NCBI GenBank assembly: GCA_037903475.1
Contig: JBAJFG010000451.1
Location: 124,001-188,000 of the forward strand
Direction: 5' to 3'
DNA from: Ancylostoma caninum
Lineage: Eukaryota; Nematoda; Chromadorea; Rhabditida; Ancylostomatidae
Length of the DNA: 64,000 nt
In this document: positions 1-9,421 of the stretch, in pieces
Layout of the letters: every line of letters starts with the position of its first letter
Position numbering within the stretch: position 1 is the stretch's first letter
Program-made: the position numbers and the translations under genes
The notes under the pieces: generated by a model
Database searches by the model: none
What the model was told of the DNA's origin: nothing
What the model saw: only the letters and a program-made list of their open reading frames with translations

Positions 1-1887
1 TGATTAGGTTTCGCTTCTTTGTCAATTTTCCAGTGATTCGGCAAGGGCGTAGCTTTTGCACATGTCCCAAGTGGCTGCCCCACCCCGCTTTCTAGCGTCC
101 CGAAGGGACGCTAGTAATATCATAACAAGATAATAACATCATAAGAGATAAGCTTTCCAACCATATATGTCTCGTTCCGAAAACGCAGCTTAAATTCGTG
201 TACTTCCCTTGTAAGGGGAGAAGTATTCTATGAAAGAAAGCCGTAGCCTTTAATAGTGAGACAAGCAATGGGACGGAGTTACCGTAGTAGTTGGAAGTAA
301 CATTTTCGTCCAGAATGTGGAGCAACGCGTCAGAGCAACACAAGTGCAGAACTTTTTTTCTCAAAATCCCTCTGTGAAAGCACGATAATTGTAGAACACA
401 AGATAAAAGGTCCGGCGGGCAGGCAGTATTACTGTAATTTCTAAGCATAATGCACTCAAACTATCGACTCTGAGCTGAAAAGCGGCATTGTGGTTCGACG
501 CCTCTTACACCCTAATAAACAAGTTGGTTGTCTTTATAGTGTGTAACTATGCGTGAAAAAACATTTTTTTCTGCTCGTGGAAATCACTGTAAGACCATCT
601 GTTAACCGGACTGAAGATTTCATTCTGTGTATTGGACGAGAAAGAGCTCACCCAACTGTCAGCATTTGCAACAATCTATCGTTGTGCACTACGAACATAG
701 TCTTCTTCCCCTCACCAACAATCCCCTCATTCGCGGATTCCGCGCTGCTTTGCTTCTCCCGCGCCATACAGCAACACCCTGGGTTTGGATTAAGACAAGG
801 CATAATCGAACGAAACCAGGTTACCCAACCAATTTTCACATCTTGCTTCTCCTTACCTTACAGTCTTTTCAATAAATAACGCTAAAAAACCATTGCATTT
901 GCATAATTACCTCGCAGAATCGCAGCCATGAATGTCGTCGCTGGTGTCTCCTCCTCCCTCCCACCAGTGTTCTCTCGAATGGCATCCTATCACCATTTTC
1001 GGGTCAAACGTGCCCAACACGTACGTACCCTCGTGTATGTCTCACACCGCGGTTTTTTCGCATCATTCCATAACTCCGGTATTTTTAGCGATTACTGCTT
1101 TTTATATCTAAGTCAAGGAACTGAGGGTGCTGAGCAAAAGGTTCCTTTCGAGTTTATTCCTAATTCAGGAGGGGGCGTGAACATCAATCAGGCAGGCTCG
1201 CGTCGTTTCGAAGCATACGAAGATAAGGAAGCAGAACTTTCCTACCAACTCACGAGTGGGAGAACTTATTTGACTGGATCGCTCAGCCAAGCTTCTACTG
1301 CTACCGGCTCCTAGTTCGGCCTTTGAGAAGAAATAACGTACCGAAGAATTCTGCGCTCCTGTGTCTCGCTGAATCCTCAGTGGTTTTTTCGATATCGAAA
1401 AACCGGATGGAGGACCTTCTGTACCCCATTCAGCTACCTGAAGTGCGTTGGATGACCTTTGTGCGTTCAACTCAGCATCTTTAGAAAGCCCAAGAAGTCT
1501 CAAAAAAAATCGAACAATACGGGATGCTCCCCTTTCCGTTGGGGATTATAATTCTTAAGAACATTCACTCACACGCACTTGATAATTAATGCATTTCTAA
1601 TAATGATTTAATCATGTTTTATTGCAAAAATTGCCCAATAATTGCACAGTCTTCAGTGTTGTGACCTTGTCGCCTCTCCCACATACTTCTCTCCACAGCC
1701 CTCGCATCCAATAAGATAATCTGTGACTAGTTGACAAATTCTCTCCTCAGCAGTACAATACTGACAATCTTGCGCGGGAATTAGCACTCGTAGATGCGTG
1801 TCGAGGTCAACAGATGTTTTCATGTAGGTGGATGAAAAACTAGTCTGATGAGTAATTTCTAGTTCACAATGTGTTCTTCGCTTTTTA
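1..1887. other. No supported gene
   Basis: Only short open frames occur here, the longest about 128 codons at 928-1314 on the plus strand, without a recognisable domain, signal peptide or splice pattern. The stretch borders a Penelope-like relic and is probably intergenic or old repeat sequence. Confidence 0.5.
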
Positions 1888-2482
1888 TCAATTTTGTACC
1901 ATCTCCATCTTTGCTTTGATTAACTGTGGAAGAGCGCTTCCTACATGTACTAAAATGTTGAACGAAGCCGTCCTTTTGTACCACACAAGCTCCCTTTGGC
2001 CCTGGGTGACTCTGACCTTACTTTTGAGAAATAGAAGAAAGCCTTTGTCATCAGGCCTCTCAACTGTGAGCGACACCTGCGGATCAGGGGCGTTGAGTTT
2101 TTCGAGTGCTGCTTCAGCTTCCATTTCAATCATTCACATCACAAATACATCACTAATATATATTTTTTTGTACAGAAGAATTCCTGAAGCCAGTGACATC
2201 CATGAGAGCAGCTGTACTAGAAGCCAACTCGATATGTCCGACGGCTCACCTCAGGAAGCAACAATGGGACCAGTTTTGATTTCGCTGGCTGAGAGTTGCG
2301 AATGTGCAGCTGACTGCGGCAACTTGTGCGTTTCCATCAGGCAATAGAAAGTGGGAACAAGTGAATGTATAGTGTGTTAGATTGTGGATTGTTCTATTGC
2401 AGCCGAACACGAGATTGTTGGTGACTTTATTAGGCTGGCGTTTCGAGTTCGCCTTCTTCAGAGCCTTATCGGCGATCCACAA
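1888..2482 (-). pseudogene. Penelope-like retroelement relic (reverse transcriptase C-terminal part)
   Basis: The minus-strand frame from 2133 down to 1888 contains VSLTVERPDDKGFLLFL followed by VWYKRTASFNILVH. This is the pattern of the segment downstream of the catalytic core in Penelope-like reverse transcriptases, where a 'FTVE...FLNTKV...WYRKPASxNILVH' series is typical of nematode copies. An adjoining minus frame (2246-2482) begins with DKALKKANSKRQPNKV, also compatible with that family but not joined to it in frame. No catalytic YxDD box and no GIY-YIG domain are present, so this is a fragment. The same protein block appears, independently decayed, on the plus strand near 42.25-42.36 kb. 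It is not expected to make a functional product. Confidence 0.6.
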
Positions 2483-2512
2483 GGTGGGGGCGTTGGGTGC
2501 GATAGTGTGTTA

Positions 2513-2750
2513 AGGGCAATTTATACTGGATGCGTGCGACTGACGCGCGTGCGTGTATATGATGAAGAATAGGGCCCAGTCGCATCGCAGTCGCAGCTCA
2601 GACGCACGCGTTTACGGCCTAGCGGCGTCCGCGCGTTCTTTTCATTAAGAATGTACATGCCGCATTGACCGATCTTCATAGAAAATCCCTTGCAAATGGA
2701 TGCGTGCGACTGATGCGCGACTGACGCACGCAGCTAGTATAAATTACCCT
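2513..2750. mobile_element. MITE family T, copy 1 (complete, TTA target duplication)
   Basis: A 238-bp element begins AGGGCAATTTATACT and ends with the inverted counterpart AGTATAAATTACCCT. Both ends continue into GC-rich inverted repeats with GATGCGTGCG/CGCACGCA cores. It is flanked by TTA at 2510-2512 and 2751-2753, a 3-bp duplication of the kind PIF/Harbinger-type elements make. Related copies lie at 7708-7850 and 14871-15302. There is no coding capacity. Confidence 0.75.
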
Positions 2751-2753
2751 TTA

Positions 2754-5286
2754 GATCTTCGGTGGCGTGCATCCGCGCCCTTCACTCTTCGGTATCATTG
2801 CGTATCATAGCCAATCTTCACCTCTAACTATCGATGATGTGTCTGCCTTGCTATAGATAACGATAAAGAAGGAGAGTGAGCGGTACGCATTCAGGCCATC
2901 GCAGTTCTAACAGAACATAAGTCGAAGAAGATTCTTGCAATATTTATACCGAGTCTTTGCTTTACTAATGTTGTGATGGCCTCTTTTACAATCTCAAATG
3001 TTTTTCGAAATGCGACTGCAGTGGTCTTGGTATATGGGTTGAAAAATAGTAATCATTACATGTGAGTAGAAATAAGTATGAACATTCCATTCAATGCAAT
3101 CACAGCGAGTTAAAACTGAAACTGCACCATTACTTTGTTAGAAGCTCGTTATGCTGAGAATGAAATCTTTTGAAAGTAGCAAGAGAGTTTATAGTAGCCC
3201 TTGTGGAGCTTTGCGGTCGTCTATAAAAAAATTTAAATTCCCCACCCCTAGTTAGGATGTCACAAAGAAAACAATGGCTTGGCCTGGCTCCAGCTGGTAC
3301 CTAGAGTACGCTTATAGCATTCATGGCAGAATATTAAGCAGGAAAGTGCCAAATTTAAATCACCACCACTTCTCTCCATAAGTAGATACAAATGTTTTAC
3401 ACCTATAATAGTTTGAGGAAACTGTCGAAATTGAAATTTTATTTTTCATTAGACTGCATACCCAGCATCGATCGGATATTTTACTACCCCCGACTATTTT
3501 ACACTGATAAGGGGCAATATTTTTGTGATCAGTGTGCGAACAATCGTAGTAAATGACAGATCCTTTCTCACCATACCATTCGCAGAAAGTTATCAGTGTT
3601 CCTATCCGTCCTTGAGCAAGCAAGCAAAAAATTCAACAAAGCGATATTCTCGTGCAGTGTGATTCTAATATCCCTGCTGTACGTATTCGAAAACCGCAGT
3701 GGGTACTTCTTCACCGACCCCCAGCCAAAAGGTGCGAAAAATCGATAGGAATATAAATCAACAAACGGGCATGTGCGTGCGAAACGCTTCTCATATTCGT
3801 CTCAACATATTGGAGAACCCCAGCAGACATGTCATTGAATAAAATCGATAAATCAATAGTTTCGCTGAAAATAGTCATCATATTCGTGTTCAGCATATTA
3901 GTGAAGCCCAGTGGACATGTCCTCGCGAACCCTTGAACGAAAATAACGAGAAATCAATAAAATCGATAAATCGATATTTCGTGCAAAATTATCGTCACAT
4001 TCGTGCTCAGCATGTGGGAGAACCCCAATAGATATGTTCCCGCAGCTCCCTGGGCCAAAATAGTGAAAAACTAATAAAATTTTCATGCCAACCGACACAC
4101 ACACATACACACACAAACAAACGAAAAAAAAACACGCACACATTTTGTATATACAGATTCCAGTTCCAACTGAGTCTGTGCCAGTGGTAAGCAAGAGATA
4201 GGAAGCCTCTATAGGGCATCGACACATACACGAACTTGGTTTTGATTGCTCACCCTTGATTTGAGATATGCAAAAAAACTGCGGTCCAAAATCGTGGGTG
4301 TGCTATATATGTGGCTGCCACTGTATATTTTGTGCTCGCAAAATTGAAGTTCGATCAACTGTGGAAAGACCCTTGAATATTTGAAACGTGCGTATTATGT
4401 AACAATGTATATTACGTATGTATGTAATAATCAAACGAATCAAACTTTTTTTCGATTTTTTTGTCTTCATGCTAAAGCTTAGCTTTTTCGCATTTTCATC
4501 AAGTTACCAGGCTAGCGTTTGCAAATTCCAAGTGTGAAAGGCAGTAATGACCTACTTCGAACAAAAATCCAACAATTTCAGCAAGGCGTTCGGTGTTGAA
4601 AAACGAAATGTTCTGACTTGCTTTCTCCTATAAGACAATCTTTCTTAAGTCGCTTCAAATAACGGATGACGTACATTAGAAATATACAGGACGAGAAAGG
4701 ATCATAACGAAGCGTTGGAATAGAATTTATGTCTTGAAAGTTTCCTCACCTTAACTATCTGTGCGACAATGTTCCTTCCGTCTCTTCCATAATAGCTGTA
4801 CTGGTTCTTGTTCATTCCTGGGTTGAAGACCATTGGTTCGCTCACGACACCCGTGGGTCTAGGGCCGGTGTGGAATGTTTCCCCAGTTGTTTGTGTGCTG
4901 CCGCATTGAAACCATTTCTGAATAAGGGAAACTTGTCCACTCACTTTCATCAAAAACGGTAGCAACACCGCTCTACATAGCTCGAAAAGTGGAAAATTCA
5001 AGCAGATTCGCATGCTATGCCCTTCTCATTTGTGGGGTGGTTTAGCTATTTACGTAGTTTTCAATGAGTCTCATGCAGTGGTTAGAGTTGAGCTCCCCAA
5101 CATATTATCGAATACCGTAGAATTTCTGGCTGTTGGCCAAGATCGTTACTGATCCTTACATAGACTGGCGTTTCGGCTTTGTAGCCTTCGTTAGGAGCTA
5201 GGAAGTCAACATTCATCAGTCTGTACGCTTAATAACGATGACGGAAACACTCAAAGGCAGCGACCATAGAAATTCTCGACTCCGAG
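2754..5286. other. Gene-free stretch with simple and tandem repeats
   Basis: No coding region is supported over this 2.5 kb. It holds a degenerate tandem repeat (3789-4080) and a CA-rich microsatellite near 4096-4140. Minus-strand open frames at 3898-4231 only read through these repeats. Confidence 0.5.
3789..4080. repeat. Degenerate tandem repeat, about 3 units of 87-117 bp
   Basis: The phrase TCATATTCGT or TCACATTCGT recurs at about 3791, 3878 and 3995. Each time it is followed by a CAGCATATT-like block, a GGAGAACCCCA-like block and an ATAAAATCGATAAATC-like block. Unit length varies because of small indels. Confidence 0.65.
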
Positions 5287-5761
5287 TTAAAGGCAGCGGG
5301 AGCTGAAATCCTCGACTCCGAGCTGAGCTGTGGGTGATGAAGTACAGACTCAGCACATCATAAATGTGAAACGAACACAGACAATTATGGCTTACCTGCA
5401 GAGAAAATGGAACATTCGTCGCGAACACGACTGGCCGTGTTCGCGCATGGACGAGTTTTCCCCGGCGCAAAAAAGCCATTGCGGTGCGTGGCTTGGCGCA
5501 AAGGGAAAACGAAATGCATTCAATTCACAGGGTTTCATGGCGGGACTCGGCCAAAACCACGCGCCGCAATGGCTTCCGCTGCCGGGGAAAACTCGTCCGC
5601 GCACGAACACGGCCAAGCGTGTTCGCGACGAATGTTCCATTTTCTCTGCAGGTAAGCCATCACTGTCTGTGTTCGTTTCACATTTATGATGTGCTGAGTC
5701 TGTACTTCACCACCCGCAGCTCAACTCAGATTCGAGAATTTCAGCTCCTGCTGCCTTTGAA
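5287..5761. mobile_element. Palindromic MITE of the TTAAAGGCAG family
   Basis: The left end TTAAAGGCAGCGGGAGCTGAA is mirrored at the right end (TTCAGCTCCTGCTGCCTTTGAA in the plus sense). The two halves fold on each other around position 5520, and both arms carry GACGAGTTTTCCCCGGCG and CATTTTCTCTGCAG blocks. Mirror-image open frames on both strands here are a by-product of the palindrome. The family recurs across the window with the same terminus. Confidence 0.75.
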
Positions 5762-5769
5762 CCGCCGGT

Positions 5770-6154
5770 AGTAACACAGATTGTCAATAGATCACGATTG
5801 TTAAACGAACACAACGAATCATGGCTTACCCGCGAAGAAGTCTAAATTGAAATGGTGAATACAGCTGCCTTCCGTGACCACAGCCCTCTAAAACGCGCCA
5901 GCGCTCACAGGTCGCGATTATTCGTACAAGAGCACGTGACTTCCACGCGATGGGACCCAAGAACGTCATCGGAGCGTGCACAGTCGCACGGGAAAAGCAC
6001 CCCGATTCCGTGGATTTCCAGTGTCTTTCGTGCGGCTTCACTATTGGATCTGAGTTCTAAGTCCCTCGAAACCCCAAAATCCAGCAAAATCTCGAGCATG
6101 AAGACTTGGACGGATGCTGCCTTCAATGGAGTATACTGCCTTCAATGGAGTATA
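5770..6154. repeat. Partial second copy of the TTAAAGGCAG MITE with a 19-bp tandem duplication
   Basis: The block at 5800-5840 (AACGAACACAACGAATCATGG then CTTACC) matches the left arm of the adjacent element at about 5370-5400, and the family terminus GCTGCCTTCAA appears near 6118. The 19-mer CTGCCTTCAATGGAGTATA occurs twice head to tail at 6117-6135 and 6136-6154. Confidence 0.5.
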
Positions 6155-6666
6155 CCTTAGCTGCGCAGTAGTGGCAACTGGACCACTAATGCCTGACCCC
6201 CGTTCCTGAGAACTCATGCGGTGTCTTAACAACACTCCCACGTGCAGCACAAACTACAATACATAGCTTGCATCATCATCCTCAGCGTGGCCCACTACTT
6301 TCGATTATGTTCTGCTCATGAATCGACAACTACTGCAGTCCACACCTCACGCCCCACTGGGCCATGCCTAGCGGGTCCAGGAGTTCGGAATACGGCCAGC
6401 GGGAAATGGCTCAGGAGTTTCACCAGCCGTAACAGCTCATAAATCTGTTTTTGGCGCAATAGACCGATGGCGCAGGGTATCAAGGAATTAATACGAACCG
6501 AAACTAAAACAAGGTTCACCATCCAGTGCATGAGCATCTGCAAACGTCGGAAGTCTGTAACTAGAACCTACCTGATAGAAGCTTGATAACGTCGCAGCAG
6601 CTATCATCTCTAGTGACTCAGACATTCGTGAGGGTCGACTGCAGGTAGAAAAAGTACAACTGCTAA

Positions 6667-7578
6667 GACAATTTCGGGGGCAAATCCCGTTCGGAACGAG
6701 CGGGGGGCGAGGGTCGGAGCGAGCGCTTGGGTGTTTTGGCCCGAGAAGTAGCCACGTTCAGGCGGCTGTAGGGCCGCCGAAAATGGGGCTTGATTCCTAT
6801 CGGCCCGACTAATGTTCGCGTTCAGGCCGCCATGAGCCCGCGAACCACCAGGCGCTACTGCCTGTAATCCAGCGCACAAGGCAGCATTCTCCACAATTAC
6901 CTGTCCAATGGACGCCGGCACAGTGACAACCCCCCTGGCATCGGTCACACCTCGCGTACAGTCTCGGACGGATGAGTGCCACGTTCGATGCCATTGTGGA
7001 TCCACAGTGATCCACCGGAGCATAAAAACAACATAAATATCCAATTTCACATCAGAAATACGAAAAGACTGGCTGTTTGCAAGGTCCATCCATAGCTTCG
7101 TAGTGCTAGCCTTCTTCTATTACTGAGAGGATTCGAACCAACCTGACCATTCTTTATGAATGATTGAGAGTCCGCTGCTTTATCTACTAGGCCATCCATG
7201 CTGCTGATCTCTTCTCTACCGGTGCTGCCTTCATCCATTATCACGTCCCTACTATCACCAACCAACCATTTCGACCTGGTCACTTCCTTATTGAGCCGAA
7301 ATATGTAGTCGTTTAGGCCGCCTTTTGGAGATATTTGCCGGCGGTCAGTGGTCGCGAAAAACGGGCTGTCCAACACTATTCACATAGAGGGCGGAATACC
7401 GGCGGTGGTGCTTTAGCCCGAATGTCACTGCGTTCAGCCCGCTGTTCGCCCGACAGCGCGTTTGGCCCTCAACAGTTCGGTGGGGTTCCGCCCACTGTTT
7501 GTCCGCTACTGGTCCTCGTTCAAACGTTTTGTCGGGAATTCGCCGGCGACTGGAACGGGATTTGCCCCCGGAATTGTC
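6667..7578. mobile_element. Non-autonomous TIR element, about 0.9 kb
   Basis: The left end at 6667-6692 (GACAATTTCGGGGG then CAAATCCCGTTC) is repeated in inverted orientation at 7553-7578 with one mismatch. The interior is GC-rich, lacks a transposase frame, and contains a tRNA-like segment plus repeated GCCCGA...CGTTCAG motifs. No clear target-site duplication was recognised. Confidence 0.55.
7125..7200 (-). repeat. tRNA-like (tRNA-Arg-type) segment
   Basis: Read on the minus strand, the segment has an A-box-like GGCCTAGTAGATAAAGC followed about 45 nt later by a B-box GGTTCGAATCC. This resembles tRNA-Arg in the D-arm, but the T-stem and acceptor stem do not pair, so it is a tRNA-derived repeat or pseudogene, not a working tRNA. 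Confidence 0.45.
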
Positions 7579-7707
7579 TGAGTGAGGATGGACCCCAAAT
7601 CGTGGGGCATCAACCCCCCATGTATGGCCGACGCCCCCTCACGTGCTCCGGCAGACGTCTCCGCCACGTACCCCAGCAGACGTCTCCCCACGTGCTCTTG
7701 CGGCGAC

Positions 7708-7850
7708 CCCCGACGTCATCTACATCCTCAATGAAAAGAACGCGCGACCGCCGCCAGACAGTAAACGTGTGCGTCTAGGGTGCGGCGGCGATGCGACTAA
7801 TCCATCATATAGACGAACGCGCGTCAAACGCACGCATCTAGTATGAATTG
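7708..7850. mobile_element. MITE family T, truncated copy 2
   Basis: The right end (CGCGTCAAACGCACGCATCTAG then TATGAATT) is an inverted match to the left end of the complete copy at 2513. The opposite terminus is missing or too diverged to place. Confidence 0.55.
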
Positions 7851-8060
7851 TGTTATAAACTGATCTATGATCCCCGTTCTATTCTCATTACTTCTAATAC
7901 AAGGCACACTTTACTCATTATTCTTCTCTCATTGCTCATCCCCTGTACAGTCAGTAATGAAGATATCATCCACTGAACCACTCCATTGTATATTGGGACA
8001 AGATAAACTCCAAGGATCTAAGCCGCAACCGTCCGCGACATAAGTCGCCACAAATCGTTC

Positions 8061-8110
8061 TTAAAGGCAGTGTGTCATCTCAAGGATCGCGTTCGAGATC
8101 CTCACCTCAG
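8061..8110. repeat. Terminus of a TTAAAGGCAGTGTGTCA MITE
   Basis: TTAAAGGCAGTGTGTCA matches the left end of the complete element at 31094-31484. No matching right end was found downstream, so only a fragment is claimed. Confidence 0.45.
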
Positions 8111-9089
8111 CCGAACATATGCGAGCCACTGAGGGCAAAGGTACACTTTAGGTCTTATTATTTGGCCCAGAATTCCGAAATTCTTGGCCAGTGGACGGGA
8201 GGTTTGATGCCGCATTCAAAAACGTGCTGATGTTCGGCGAGGTTTTCCATCACGGCAATGCTTATTCATTCGTTAATAGCTGCTGCTGAGAAGTTCATTT
8301 TGACGTGCAATCTAAGTTTCCCAGCTTTCCAGCAAGAAAACTCGTCCGCCCTAGTATCAAATTTGGCCTCCTAAATATCGTTTGTCGACGGTTCTTCCTA
8401 ATTTCAATCATATCGCTGGAATCAGCACGTCGAGTAGGACCGGATTTTGTTGATATCCCATACCCATCATGAACTGACAAATTGCTTAGTTGCCCTTCAA
8501 TGAAAACTCACCGCCGCTCCAAGGAAGTTAAGATGAATATGAAGGGGAGGTAAAATGAAGCTGTTGATTAATCACATATACACGTGTTATCACGGTCTCG
8601 GCAGACAGCAGCACGTTGGGGGGCATGAGCAGCACGTTCTGCGATACACACTCCCCAATTCAAAAAGTGGGCGGAGCGACGGGGTTTCGACGGCATAATT
8701 GTCTGAGAAGGACAACAGTGGTGAACCTTTGATTACATGCAGTGCGTGATGTGATGGCTTCCTGAAACCACTGTGGAAATCCTACGAATCCAGCTCAGGT
8801 GTTCATTTTTAGTTTGACGGATTGTGGGCTGTGGTCTGACAACATAATCAGGGTCAAGCATGACGATGGGAAAAACCGACCCTCAATACGACCCCCCCCC
8901 TATTCCCTTGTCCAACCCCCACCTTTTCACTACCCCCCCCCCCTTCTGCTCCCGCATGTTTTCTCTGTACATTGAAGCACTGAACAGTTTCAAGGAAGAA
9001 CACATAAAAGAAACACCTTAAAAACCCACAATTGGAACTAAAACAACCTTGAGGTCGATATCCATCCTTCCTTATCCGATCGGACCAGA
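8111..9089. other. No supported gene; C-rich tracts
   Basis: Nothing coding is supported. Runs of C occur near 8889-8898 and 8932-8943 within a C-rich 70-bp stretch. Confidence 0.5.
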
Positions 9090-9114
9090 CTGCCAGCAGG
9101 AACGATCATGTCAT

Positions 9115-9230
9115 TACGTGTCAAAACAGGACTGTTTGGCAGGGCATGCGAGGAATCGGTTTCAGCGTTGGCACGGATTCGATTCCCGGAGCCTCCAAGA
9201 AATTTCTGCACGGGTTGGAACCGCTTCAGG
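9115..9230 (+). repeat. tRNA-like segment in the left foldback arm
   Basis: TTTGGCAGGGCATGCGAGG (A-box-like) precedes GGATTCGATTCCCGGAGCC (B-box-like) with tRNA-like spacing. The right-arm counterpart lies at about 13290-13390 on the minus strand with GGTTGGCAGCGCATGAG and GGTTCAATCCCCGG. The stems are too degraded for a functional tRNA. Confidence 0.45.
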
Positions 9231-9246
9231 ATTTATTGTGGAGTAA

Positions 9247-9263
9247 AGAGGTTTTAAAGTTTG
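9247..9263. repeat. Left target-site duplication of the RTE-like element
   Basis: AGAGGTTTTAAAGTTTG is repeated exactly at 12421-12437, directly on either side of the retrotransposon. Confidence 0.9.
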
Positions 9264-9356
9264 GGGGCGAGATGGAATAGTGGTCTAAGGCGCTGCTTTA
9301 GAGCATCATGTTCCCGCGGGGTTCCTGGTTCGAATCCCGCCGCCGCCGCCTCCCGT
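9264..9356 (+). repeat. tRNA-Leu-like 5' end of the RTE-like element
   Basis: The segment reads like a type II tRNA. It has an A-box region AGTGGTCTAAGGCGC, an anticodon-arm-like GCTGCTTTAGAGCATC in which TAG would be a leucine anticodon, a variable-arm-sized insert, and a B-box GGTTCGAATCCC. Acceptor-stem pairing is poor, so it is not a working tRNA. It may supply or once have supplied an internal RNA polymerase III promoter for the element. Confidence 0.6.
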
Positions 9357-9421
9357 ATTCGAGCGACAGGCCGTCGTGACAGGCCGGCTCAGGAAGACCC
9401 CACATCACACCCCTATGATCA

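Noticed and set aside
4007..4231. Minus-strand open frames over the CA-rich region
   Set aside because: They translate a microsatellite and a degenerate tandem repeat and show no conserved protein features.
5392..5655. Mirror-image 82-codon open frames on both strands with near-identical products
   Set aside because: They are the two arms of a palindromic MITE read in opposite directions, not genes.
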